Below are positions 11,348 through 21,478 of a DNA stretch of 64,000 bases, one piece after another (position 1 is the first letter of the stretch; every line of letters starts with the position of its first letter). This stretch comes from Scedosporium boydii (lineage: Eukaryota; Ascomycota; Sordariomycetes; Microascales; Microascaceae), in the NCBI GenBank assembly GCA_002221725.1, contig NJFT01000010.1:248001-312000 (forward strand), in the 5' to 3' direction. The position numbers and the translations under genes are program-made. The notes under the pieces were generated by a model. That model was not told the DNA's origin. It did no database searches and saw only the letters and a list, made by a program, of their open reading frames with translations.

Positions 11348-12037
11348 GGCGGGGACGTCATTGGGAAGGACTAGGCGTGAGAGAAGAGATGGTGAGGTGA
11401 GGTCAAGGTGAAGAATTTTGGGGTATTGCAAGCGGCAATCCTAGGCATTAAGAAAGGAAACGAGGACGCCGATGACGATGGGAATACGAACATGACCGCT
11501 GTTCAGGTGCCTGTCCCCAGTGGCGGATTTGTTTCCAGTACGAAAGAACACGAGGTACGAAGTACTCTGTACACCAGGTCGAGAGGTGCTGTCATGAGAG
11601 GTCTAGACGACGTACCCGGCTTGGCGTTGTGGCTATGTATGCGCAGAGGAGCCTCTTCCAGTTAGCTCTGGAAGCAAAAGCGGAGATTTTCTTTACTAAT
11701 ACGAGATTTTGCATGCTTCGTCGCTGCCAACGTACGAAGTAGGATCGTCCCATTCGAGGGATGTGTTGTCATAATGCAGATTGAAGGGTTCTGGATACAA
11801 CATGACCACTTTTTTTTACCAGCCCAGACCATGCCGCTAAACCTTTTCGAGCAACAATACCACCCTCTCGTGGTTTACATCCACGTGAACAAAAGTTGTG
11901 TTCCTCTCAACGGAGTACTCCGTATGTGTGCAGAGGGAAGGCTAACTCACCCACCTTCAGGAGAAATGGAGGCTGTAAGTTGACTACTCCGTACAGAGGA
12001 GACATCTTCACATTACACATTGGTGAAGGAATCCTAG
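11348..12037. other. Intergenic
   Basis: Lies between the GH76 start and the Tc1 element. No coding signal recognised. Confidence 0.6.
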
Positions 12038-12224
12038 TAAACCTCTACCGGGATCTTAAACGTTAGCGTGGGAAATTCAGACGACTACGCCACCAACCGT
12101 GGTAAAGTATCAGTTAAGTACTACTCTTAGTAATTTATGTGGAATGATACTTTCTAGTACAAAGAGCCCAAATAGGAAATGTTACATTCACTAACAATTT
12201 TTCTTCAGAAGCTCATAGAATATC

Positions 12225-12312
12225 CAAACATCATGAGATTCCATGATGAAGCCCATGATAAAAACCATGAAATCCACCATGAAATCCATCATGAAATCCA
12301 CCATGAAATCTA
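12225..12312. repeat. Short tandem repeat, about 12-nt unit (CATGAAATCCAC)
   Basis: Several imperfect copies of CATGAAATCCAC/CATGATGAAGCC lie just upstream of the transposase reading frame, within the Tc1 element. Confidence 0.75.
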
Positions 12313-12318
12313 GCCAAG

Positions 12319-13959
12319 ATGGAACAGTTTCCACATAGAATTCCAATCCAATCCCTCCTCCAAACGCAGCCAGAAACACCACCGCAAACGCCGCCACAAA
12401 CGCCACAAACACCGCCGCAAACACCACCACATCAAAGTCACCTCACGCGCGATGAAAGAATCGAAATCCAAGCCCTACAGAAGTATGCAAACTGGCCATA
12501 CCAGAGAATCGCAGATGCGACAGGGCATACATATCGCCAAGTCCAACTTGCATGCAGTGGCCCAGTCACACCACGAAAGAACAGCAAGAAACGAAAGGGA
12601 CTAATATACACCTCAAAAAGAGCAGCTATAAGTGGCTCCTCGAAGATGATCAACATCGATATATTCCTTAGTTTAACTTACATTTCTTCCTTCTACAGCC
12701 CCTTTCTTCTTTTCAGGAAACAGCTCTCTCCCATACGTTGTATGATATGGGATATCAGCGGCAAGTTCGAAAGCGGAAGATAGAACTTACAGCTACACAC
12801 AAACGAGCACATATTCGATTTGCAATAAAACAGCTTCGATTGCGCCCACACCTAGAAGATTAGGAATCAGTCATCTTCTCAGATGAAACATGGGCACGAA
12901 ATGATGTCATGTAGAAGCAATAGATAACTATCCATAATACAGAAGACCCTCTATCTTAGGCTCTTCTTCATAAGAAGCCAAATGGCTAGATGTTTTCAGA
13001 AATGTTGAAACGGAGTAGTGCAGCCTACCCGTACACCACAAGAAAAAGAAAAGAAGAAAGAAGTGGTCCAATGGTCAAGAATAGTTCCTGTAAGAAGTTG
13101 CTGCAGAACCCCTGACAGGAATGGACAGTTGTCGGAACTGTTGATCAATGGGAATAGAGCCAGATCAGAAAGAAGAAGGCCTCCAAATAGGGGGAGGTTG
13201 AAGAATCATGTCAGTGCCCAAAGGAGCACTCTGTGACATATGTCAAGCCGGAACAAGCAGCAGGACGTCACCAAGATGAGGACCAGATAGAACTGGGTAA
13301 AAGAAGTCAATTGAATTAAAGAAAGAACTAATAATGATGATCACTTGAAGATGATTATCTTCCTTCTGTCCGATGAGAAGGAAGAAAAGAAAAGAAATAA
13401 CTATGCTCTGCCCCCTGGGCAAGGAAGAAAGTTCTTCCGCTGCCGCTCTTCCACCCCATATGAGAACTGAACCCTCCTCACACCAGTCACCTTATTCCCT
13501 GTCTCAATGTTTGCAGATGCGATAAAGGGACCTGGTTTCTTCTGAGAAAAAGAATGGGGCACTATTATAGCCCAGAACCATATATTCTTCTTTCTTCTAT
13601 TAGTACGGGCATTTCTTCGTACCAGCCATCTTTCCATATTCCAGCAAGATAATGCAAGGTCCCATACTGCAAAAATAACCACTTCTGCCTTATGTTTAAT
13701 GGAAGTTCTAGTTCTTTCATGGCCAGCGCATAGTCCTGATTTGAACCCAATTGAAAATATCTGGTTTGTGATGAAGGATTGGGTAGAACACGAATACGAT
13801 ATTCAGACGTTGAAACAGCCGGAATTGCGTGCTGCGATTGGGGCTGCCTGGGAAGCTATTCTAGAAGACTTTTTCCTGGATCTCAAGTCATTCCATGATC
13901 GAGCGACTAACAAAGGTCATTGCTGTAAATGGGGAAATTGTATAGATACTTGTAAATAG
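12319..13959 (+). pseudogene. Tc1/mariner transposase, inactivated
   Basis: The N-terminal helix-turn-helix is readable (LTRDERIEIQALQKYANWPY...IADATG). A frameshift follows, then the stretch leading to the first catalytic Asp (VIFSDETWAR, Asp codon 12882). The second Asp lies in FQQDNARSHTA (codon 13648) and the Glu in PDLNPIENIW (codon 13753); 34 residues separate them, the DD34E spacing of Tc1. At least five positions where the family has Trp read TAG (LED*ES, DVM*K, KQ*ITI, PLS*ALL, PNG*MF) and one reads TGA (GFF*EKEW). These are G-to-A changes, mostly in TpG context, consistent with RIP. The frame is also split by the nested insertion. No functional transposase can be made. Confidence 0.88.
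13001..13506. mobile_element. Unidentified 506-bp insertion nested in the Tc1 element
   Basis: Separates the transposase segments ...PNGWMF and ADAIKGPGFF, which should be nearly adjacent. Flanked by the imperfect direct repeats ATGTTTTCAGA (12990-13000) and ATGTTTGCAGA (13507-13517). Purine-rich, with no clear coding capacity and no obvious terminal inverted repeats. It could be a solo LTR or small non-autonomous element; identity unknown. Confidence 0.5.
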
Positions 13960-14050
13960 ACTGTTTTTATATAGAAGCCAAAGTATATATACTTTTCTAG
14001 AAGTGGTTAGTATGTAACACGCTAACGTTTAAGATCCCTGTAGAGGATTA

Positions 14051-15211
14051 TATGCGCACATGCATATTGGTGTGGTGCAGCTACCAGGCCTTCAGAACAG
14101 TACAGCCTGTACCTTCGTCCAGAATCCTAGCCAGATGGTGTTGGCTGGCGGGTTGGCGAGCTGGCTGCCAGCTGCCCTGGAGCTGCTACAGAACCTTGAG
14201 CCAGTTAGCACTGTTTCAATCGTTTCTTCCCAAGAAATTCCTTCCCTAGTCAACAATGTTTGCCCCTACTGAGGGTGTAATATGGAATTTAAGGAGTGAG
14301 GAATGAATGTGAGGAGATAAACTAAAATTAAGAGTGCTGTACACAGCTACTAGAGGTATAAAAGAGTCTCAATGTAGGAGTATGGGGTTTTTTACTATTT
14401 CTTGAAAGGGCTTATCCTTTTTAAATGGCTGGAGGTGTTTGAGACAGGGAGTTTCTTAGAGTTGAGGCGTTTTTACCAGCCCTTGGCCCCTCACATTCTA
14501 GAAGAGAGCGAGCAGGATCTCCGTCGCTTCTCGAGATTGATTATGTCACTGTACAAAAGTAATGTTAACTCTATTTATATTTTATAGAAGATTGTATTGC
14601 TGACCTTCATATATTCGATAAAAGTATTGTTACCCCTACCCTCCTCTCCTCCGAATTGACAGCAGCGAAAGTTTGCCTTACACGATAAGCTTCGGGCACT
14701 TTCCTAACTTGATTCCAGCTGCACCTCCTCATGATCAATGGGAGAGATGAATCCATGTATCCCACACGAGAGGAAATTCACGCAGTTGCAAGCGGCTGTC
14801 AGCGGGGCGAAGCCATTGTTGTTGGAGATCAGACAAATGCATCATCCACCTGCGATCTCGGAACGACTTAGAGAAAGGATATTCGCCGGAATCCCCCTTT
14901 ATATATATCACCCTATCTCGTCACCCACCAGCGGACTTTATGGATTCGAAAGCAGACGCTCAACGGTTAATAACCACACGGATCCTTCCGTTTTGTAATT
15001 TGCTGGAAATCGGATGACGCGTCCTGGGAATTTGGGTGTGCGATTGTCGACCCCGCTCATCCTTTGGTTTCACTGCATTGAACTTCTCATCCCACATGTT
15101 CGCATCATGTCCTTATCTGATCAAGCATTCCCTTATCAGATCTTCGGATTTCTCTCTCTCTCTCTCCATCCCGACGAGTCCTTCAGGAGTTGACGGCTAT
15201 GCCTGCGGACC
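14051..15211. other. Intergenic, upstream of secreted protein gene
   Basis: No gene recognised. A TATA-like run (TTTATATATATC) lies near 14898 and a CT microsatellite near 15155-15170, just before the gene at 15212. Confidence 0.55.
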
Positions 15212-16840
15212 ATGGTGTTAAAGCGTGTTGTTAGTCTTCTGCTCCTTTTCTCACCTCCGATCATCGGCGCCTCTACCATCGCATCCACGCGTCAAGCAAT
15301 CGAGCCGGACATCGCGAGCGCCCGCGGAAATGGAGTCCTCATATTCAACGCCGTCCACTCGGCCATGCGACAATGGGGATCATCGCTCAATCACAACGGC
15401 CTCAGCTTAATCCCTGCCACCGTACCTAAGGGGACGCTCCTATACCACGGCACCATTGCGAATAAAACGCCCGACTCTTTTGAATGGCTCGCCTTTGAGA
15501 TAGAACATGCGGAGAACTTTGCCGGGAGCAGGCCTAGACCTCCTGGAGATGGCCATGGTCCGCCAAGGGGCCCTCGCTGGCCAGGGCCGCCGCCGCCATT
15601 TGACAATGGCCCTCACGCCGATGGACGAGATCGCATTCAGATGCTCCCAGGCCAGATACCTTTGGGCGCAACGACTGACGACCCCGACGAGACACCTAAT
15701 ATACGCGGCTACCTCCACATGTACCACGCAAGCCGTGATCTGAAATTACTCTACATCGACGGCATGTCGGCTGGCAAAACGAACAAAGGCACCCTCGATA
15801 CGCAGGACCTGCTCTTGCGTGGTCTCACAAACGACACTAGCTTCAACGAGAGGGCCCGCGCCGACGATATCTGTAGAATCGTGAAGTCGTGGGGTTTGGA
15901 TGGCGTAATCCGCATGGAAGCCGGGTTCGAGATTCTCTACTGCGACTTCCGGCAAGGGTTGGAGCTTGTCGAGATGCTCCGCCGTCCGCGTGCGCTTACC
16001 TTCGAGGCGGGTCATCGAACGGATTCCTTCGAGTGGCTACGAGCAACGGCGGCACGATACGATGGCATCGGCGGTGGGAGGGTTCAGCTGGATTTCTCAA
16101 GGATGGTCAGCGCGTTGTGGTATCCCGTAAACGTGACAAACTCTGAAGGAGGGCTTCCGCGACTTAACGGGACGACACCCAGCGAAAGAAAGGGTATTTT
16201 GGAGCGGGTCGAAGAGGCTGTTAGATCTTGGGATGGACCGAGCCTTGATTGGCAAGGCGTGGTGGACATGGTTGTTACTCGCCACGAGGGCCGGATCGCC
16301 TATTTGGCCGAGGCTGACGTGGAGGAACAAGATTTTGTTGAACAGGTTCTCGGCCTCACGAACACCTTTGTCGACTACCCTCCCTCCGAGTTCGATATCA
16401 TCAACGTTGAGATCCTAGATGACGTGGAGCAGCGAGGTCGAGCGAGATGTACAGAGCATTATCTACGGCCTGCACGTGAGTCGAGGTCCACGTGGAGTAA
16501 GGAGGATGAGATGATAGACGCCGCCATTGAAGCTGTGACTGGGCGTATCTGCAGCGATTTCTTCACTGTCAAGGACTTGCTAGTGAAGGGTAATAATGAC
16601 GATCGGGAGCTTGCAGAAGCTGTGAGGAAGGGGCGGGAGATCATCCGTACCTTGAAGAGAGAGCTAGACTGGACGGTATGGAAAAAGTGCACGTCCTGCA
16701 AGGTCAACGAGATTTGTTTCGTCGCCATCTGGCCGTTTGGACTGACTGAGGATCACTACACTCCCAGTTGTATGAACCGTACGAGACTGGCGGGAAGGGC
16801 TGGGTTTAGGATGCCGGGGGGTAGCTACTGGTCAGATTGA
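15212..16840 (+). CDS. Secreted protein of unknown function
   Basis: An intronless gene of 542 residues. Residues 1-20 form a clear signal peptide (VVSLLLLFSPPIIGAS), so the protein enters the secretory pathway. A Pro/Gly-rich loop around residues 105-135 interrupts the N-terminal half. It is followed by a block that looks conserved (YLHMYHASRDLKLLYIDGMS). Cysteines occur in pairs towards the C-terminus (KKCTSCKVNEIC), suggesting disulphides. There is no transmembrane segment beyond the signal. I do not recognise a named domain; a lineage-restricted extracellular or wall protein is plausible but unproven. Its nearest upstream neighbour is the dead Tc1 element. Confidence 0.85.
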   Translation: MVLKRVVSLLLLFSPPIIGASTIASTRQAIEPDIASARGNGVLIFNAVHSAMRQWGSSLNHNGLSLIPATVPKGTLLYHGTIANKTPDSFEWLAFEIEHAENFAGSRPRPPGDGHGPPRGPRWPGPPPPFDNGPHADGRDRIQMLPGQIPLGATTDDPDETPNIRGYLHMYHASRDLKLLYIDGMSAGKTNKGTLDTQDLLLRGLTNDTSFNERARADDICRIVKSWGLDGVIRMEAGFEILYCDFRQGLELVEMLRRPRALTFEAGHRTDSFEWLRATAARYDGIGGGRVQLDFSRMVSALWYPVNVTNSEGGLPRLNGTTPSERKGILERVEEAVRSWDGPSLDWQGVVDMVVTRHEGRIAYLAEADVEEQDFVEQVLGLTNTFVDYPPSEFDIINVEILDDVEQRGRARCTEHYLRPARESRSTWSKEDEMIDAAIEAVTGRICSDFFTVKDLLVKGNNDDRELAEAVRKGREIIRTLKRELDWTVWKKCTSCKVNEICFVAIWPFGLTEDHYTPSCMNRTRLAGRAGFRMPGGSYWSD

Positions 16841-17505
16841 TAACGCCTGTGATGTTTCATGATACATATACAATAACAGCGCTCTGTTGATACCTATTGC
16901 GATACCGTTTTTGACGAATTGGTTGATGACTTGGAATGTCTGAGACTGATTGCGTTTGGGCCTGACAGCCGGCATCAGTACAAGCGTAGAATCTACATTG
17001 GTCTCAATTTTCATCTCCAGGATTCAGTTTATTGACGCCTAGGATCAGATCCGCCAATTCAAGAGAAAGAAGAGCTAGATCAGTGAGGCATGTATAGTTC
17101 CAGTTCCAGGGACTGGGGTTATCGAGCACAGCCTCTTCCACCATGTCCTATTAGCCAGCTGTGAGAAGCTGAGGCTACCGGGCCCAAGGGCGAGAAGCGA
17201 GGCACCGACCTTCCCATCAAGAAGAAACACAAGCCCAAACCATGGTAGGTCTTGCTCCAGGCGAGAACTGGTTCTAACTCGGTGTGTTTCTTTCTTCTTT
17301 CTTCATCCTCTCCATCTTAATTTCTCTATCCCCAACCTCTCCACCCATCAACTCCTCCTTCTCCGTACCCATCCTGTCCATCTCAACCTCTCCATCCCCA
17401 ACTTCTCCACGCTCGACTTCTCCCATGCTCGACTTCTCCCACGCTCGACCTCTCATCTTCCATCCCAATTCCTCCACTTGAACGCCTCACCTCCCATTAA
17501 AAACG
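16841..17505. other. Intergenic with CT-rich tandem repeat
   Basis: From about 17290 to 17475 the plus strand is pyrimidine-rich, with repeated TCTCCATC / CAACCTCTCCA units, directly upstream of the pseudokinase gene. No coding evidence. Confidence 0.6.
17290..17475. repeat. Degenerate pyrimidine minisatellite (CTCTCCATC units)
   Basis: Repeated CTCTCCATCCCAA and CTCGACTTCTCCCA units give about 185 bp of almost purine-free DNA in the leader of the next gene. Confidence 0.7.
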
Positions 17506-18827
17506 ATGTCAGTCACAAATATAACCCTAAATTACTTCCAATACGGCAAGGAAGCTGGAGATGTTTATCTGCAGGCCTCCGATTCCATCGGCCGTGCTCT
17601 CCTCTTCCGCTTCCGCCCGAAAGGCCATAACCCCGGTAGCGTCTCAAGCCGCCTCCTCCCGTTTATTCCCGCTGCCAAGTCCGAAGACATAGCCAATGAC
17701 TTGAAACCGGTCATGTCAGAAGTATGGGGCCATTGCGTATTGACCGCACGGATGCCGTTCGTGATAATCGATCTCGACATGAGCGATGATGGACACGCCA
17801 AGTGGGCCGTAAAATACGAAACAACCTTGTATCAGAGGTACCTCGACTCTTTACCCATCGCTGACTGGACATTTTCCGACTTCGTGTTCGACTGGTATCA
17901 ATGTCAGTTTGTCGACCGAAGTGAACTCATGGGACATAATTATCCGTGGAGTACGTCACCTTCGGTCATTGTGAGCCGCCGCGACGAGATGTTTGTTCGA
18001 GAATAGTTTTTCCTTCCTCACGAACCAGACCGATGCCGAACACCATTTCCAGTCCCTCATAGATGCCCTTCGAATGTTGACTCACAGTGGCCGCCACCCT
18101 AATATTTGCGGCCCCCCGGAGGCCATAGTAACCATCGACGATGCCACTAGCCCCGGTCAACGGCGGATCGTGGGCACGTTGTACCTGGCAAATGTGTTCC
18201 GCCATTAAAAATCTGCACCGGGAGCGAGCGCGGTTTCACGGTTACTTGAGGCCATCTCACTTTCTTATCGACGACGAGAGGAACCTTGTCTTGACGGACT
18301 TTGAGAGCAGCACCACGTCTGAAATAACGCTGGTGCCAGAGATTCTCTACAATTGGGAAGTAGAGATCAAACACTCCGACAGTGGCCGCGCGTATCCTTC
18401 TTACGGGGAGCCCCGGCGTGAGCCAAACTCAACCCCAACCACGTACCACACCCCGAAGCGACAGGACATGTTTACTGGTACGGTAGCGAATTACTCTCAG
18501 CCATTCGAGTACGCCGAAGTGTATAGCCTCGGCCGCACCGTGTCGTTCCTTCTGGGAGAGCGCACCGAAGAGGACGTCAAGGATGATCTCTTTGGCAAAG
18601 GGAATGGGCCCGCTCCGGACTATTGGTGGACTATTGTGGACAGTTGCACCGTGGAATATCCGACGGAAAGAATAAGTTTGGATAGCCTCGTGGACTTTTG
18701 GGAAGACGAGGTGAAGGTGTACCCGTGTGAAGACAGCGATGAAGGGATGGACGAAGAAAGCGGAGACGAGGATAGCAGTGAGGAGGAAAGCAGCGAGGTC
18801 ACGGAAGGGGAAGAGGCAGCCGAGTAG
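17506..18827 (+). pseudogene. Fungal protein kinase-like gene (pseudokinase), frame interrupted
   Basis: The N-terminal part (17506-17970, MSVTNITLNYFQYG...) may be joined by a 58-nt GT-AG intron (17971-18028) to TDAEHHFQSLIDALR and GPPEAIVTIDD. The frame then breaks around 18170-18210. Coding resumes one frame over with SAIKNLHRERARFHGYLRPSHFLID and NLVLTDFES, clearly the catalytic-loop region of a kinase. The usual H-x-D...N is HGYLRPSH and DFG is DFE, so the catalytic Asp and the Asn are missing. No glycine loop is seen. The C-terminus is very acidic (SGDEDSSEEESS). Either this is a pseudogene by frameshift or one base is wrong in the assembly. Even if the frame is intact, the product would be a pseudokinase. 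Confidence 0.6.
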
Positions 18828-19491
18828 TCCCTGGAAGACTAGCTTGAACGCTTCACAAGAGGTGATCCAGTGATGGATTTGAGACAAGAGTGGGGAGATC
18901 CGTATTTAGACATTGGGTGGCCACATTCCTGTCTGATTCTTCTTTCAGAATTTATTCCACGAACACCCATACAACCGGCCCGAACGACCGACGACCTGCT
19001 GGGTTTTGGCGCAGATGGGCGTGCAGAATGACCTACAGTTGGGACAAAGTACATCGCGAGGCGTTTTTAAGGGTGGCACATACTGTATGGATAGCATGGG
19101 GAGGAAACGTTATGTTGGATCTCGAGGTTATAGACACGAGGGGAAGAGGATGTATGATAATGAGAGACTGCCAAAAGTTGACTGTATTAGATAGCCCCCT
19201 TTGTCCATCCAATAGATTGTGCCCGGCGATAATTGCTGTACTTGTATCCAGGCAATATACCCCGTCGTCGTGACTTTAAATTGCCCTCATAGAGATACGA
19301 TGGAGCCTGAACCTTCACCTTCAAGTTGTAGGGGCGCACAGGTACGGTCACCGGGCCAAGCCAGCATTCAAACGGAGGCGTTGCGGCGTAGCAAACTGAC
19401 TATCGGCTTCCTACCAACAACAGTAGACGGCGGCCTTCTCAATCTAACCCGAGACCATAAGATGCAAGCAGATGATTAGAGGTGAAATCAT
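18828..19491. other. Intergenic
   Basis: Between the pseudokinase and the 3' end of bleomycin hydrolase. Nothing supported. Confidence 0.55.
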
Positions 19492-21065
19492 TTACGCCAA
19501 ACTACCCATAGGGTCCCAAAGAGGGAGCACCAACGGCTCCTGCAGCAGTACATCCCTAACCTCCTTGCTCACAAACCTCGGGTCTATGACGGCCTGGTAG
19601 ACAAACTCATCCATCCATCGGTCGCTCATGACAAACCATCCCTTCTCTCCGGCGTCCTCACCCCAGCTATTCTGCACCCTCCACCTCACCGTTTTGCCCG
19701 TTTCCTTGTCCACATGCACCCCGGTCAGGACCATGGCGTGCGTCATCTGGGACTCGCCCGTTCGCAGCCTAGAGGCCTTGTCCATGCCGAGCAGCGGCAC
19801 GTTGAAGCCCGTCTCGTAATCTATGATGTCGAGGTCCATGACGCCGGAAGCCGTGTCGGAGAATTGTCCGACGTCAGAGCCGAAGAAGATGGGGAGACCG
19901 GCGCGAAGCATGGAGACGCAGGCGGATTTGAGGGTTGCGAGCGGGACGTTGACGTAGGTTACGGGACGGCCGCCAACGATGTTGCCGAGTCGCGAGACAG
20001 TCATGAGAGTGAGCGGTTCGTTTCGCGGATCGTGCACGAGGGAGATCAAGGACGAGATTGTGTCCGAGGTTATGCGCAGAGAGGGCGAGGAGATATTGGC
20101 GGCGAATTCCTTGGGTGTGGTTTTAACTTCGTGGGCGGCACCGTCTTTATCAAGGAAGCTCCAGGTGAAGGTGTCTTCTGGACCGGGTGGTTTTCCGAGG
20201 CAAAGGGTGAGAATTAGGAGAATCTCCTTCAATGTCTTTTGCTTTGCCGAGATGAGATCCTGAGTCGTTACGCCTCTACCTCGGGAAATCTGTCGGAGTT
20301 GGAGCGCGGCCTCGCGCAACTTCGTCTTGATGATGGAATTGAGGGTCCGCGAGTTCTTGGCGTTCCAGCTATCCGGGTACAAACTTTGAGGCACGAGCCC
20401 GTATTTCTTCACAAGGTTATACACCATGTCCCACTGTCCACCGTCGGACACGATATCGGAGAGCAGCGTCTGCACGAGGCGCGAGTCGAGGTCCTCGTCG
20501 GCGGTATCGATGATCTGCTCGAGGAACCAGTTCGACTTCTCGAGCTTGTCCCAGAAGAAGAGGTAGGACTGGGAGAGCTCGAAGGAGTCGAGGTTGTGGC
20601 GGCGCATGATGGCGACGCGGAAGATGTTGGTGGAGGCGAAGAGCCAGCAGCGGCCAGAGGAGCGCTGGTTGGTGATGGGCCCGCCCTCGAATGGGATTTT
20701 GACGTTGAAGATTTGGGGGTTGGAGAGGGTCGTTTCGGTGGATGTGAGGATCGTTTTGGGGTTGGCGTTGCTGAACGCCGAGAGGGCGAGCCTGGCGAAT
20801 GATCGTCATCAGCAAATCCTGGGTTGGAGATATTATGGGGTGATAATATCGCTCACCTATTCTTCGGGTCCTTGAGAATGCTGCTCTGCCACGAGAGCAT
20901 CTCCTCGGTGGCCAGGCCCTGCGGGTTCCATCGTACCGGCTCGATTGCTGTATCCTCAGTGTGCTTCTCGCTCTCTAGGGTCAGGTAGTCCATGGACCTC
21001 GTGAGGTCGTCGGATTTAGCAGGCCCCTTCTCGGCATGGGCGGTCTTGGAAACCTGGCCACCCAT
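19492..21065 (-). CDS. Bleomycin hydrolase (papain-fold cysteine aminopeptidase, C1B)
   Basis: A cytosolic, normally homohexameric thiol aminopeptidase of the Gal6/Lap3/BLMH family. It trims peptides, inactivates bleomycin and detoxifies homocysteine thiolactone in yeast. Exons 21065-20857 and 20791-19492 give 502 residues, close to family length. All three catalytic residues are visible: Cys in NQRSSGRCWLFAS (about residue 117), His in MTHAMVLTGV (about 421) and Asn in VQNSWGE (about 444). The C-terminus ends WDPMGSLA, the type of tail that lies in the active-site cleft in this family. The start MGGQVSK at 21065 is the first ATG and also fits an N-myristoylation signal (Gly2, Ser6). A MITE lies 220 bp upstream. 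Confidence 0.95.
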
Positions 21066-21284
21066 TGTGTCGAGGCTTATCTGGAGTAAAGATGAAAATA
21101 GTAGCTGGGGAACCAGACACAAGTCGAGCAAGCTGAATAGGCGGGACCGTTATGGTTTTGGGTGAGAGTCGGAGGAGGACATAACCAGCCGTAAGACTGG
21201 AGATAACGAGCTTCCAGATGTGGAAGGCACGAGACTCATGAGTGATAAGCTCCAAAGTCCCAACCTGCAGATGGCTGTGGGGTA

Positions 21285-21476
21285 AACCTCTCCAGGGATC
21301 TTAAACGTTAGTGCGAGAGATCATTGCCACCGCCTAACATATCCTAAATCAAGTGTTGAACAGGTATATCTTATAACAATTTATATTTGAAAATACTTAT
21401 GTAGTACTTGTTACAAGATATGTCGGGTGGTAGAATCTGATCTCCTACGCTAACGTTTAAAATCCCTGTAGAGGAT
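21285..21476. mobile_element. 192-bp Tc1-derived MITE
   Basis: Flanked by TA (21283-21284 and 21477-21478). The ends are inverted repeats that extend about 70 bp and start with the same terminal motif as the Tc1 element (GGGATCTTAAACGTTAG on the left, CTAACGTTTAAAATCCCTG on the right). The interior is AT-rich, with no coding capacity. A non-autonomous relative that would have depended on a Tc1 transposase such as the one at 12.0-14.0 kb. Confidence 0.88.
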
Positions 21477-21478
21477 TA

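Larger units (their letters stand above)
12040..14048 (+). mobile_element. Degenerate Tc1-type (DD34E) transposon with nested insertion
   Basis: A 2.0-kb element bounded by inverted repeats: left end from 12040 (containing GGGATCTTAAACGTTAGCG) and its reverse complement ending at 14048. Both are flanked by TA, the expected target duplication of Tc1/mariner elements (TA at 12038-12039 and 14049-14050). Inside are an N-terminal HTH and a broken DDE domain (see the pseudogene entry). A 506-bp stretch (13001-13506) between imperfect direct repeats is foreign to the transposase. Without it the element is about 1.5 kb, the normal Tc1 size. The same termini occur in the short elements at 21285 and 55780. 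Confidence 0.88.

Noticed and set aside
17971..18028. Treating the first frame change in the pseudokinase as a frameshift
   Set aside because: A 58-nt GT-AG intron explains it in frame; only the later break near 18.19 kb is kept as a defect.
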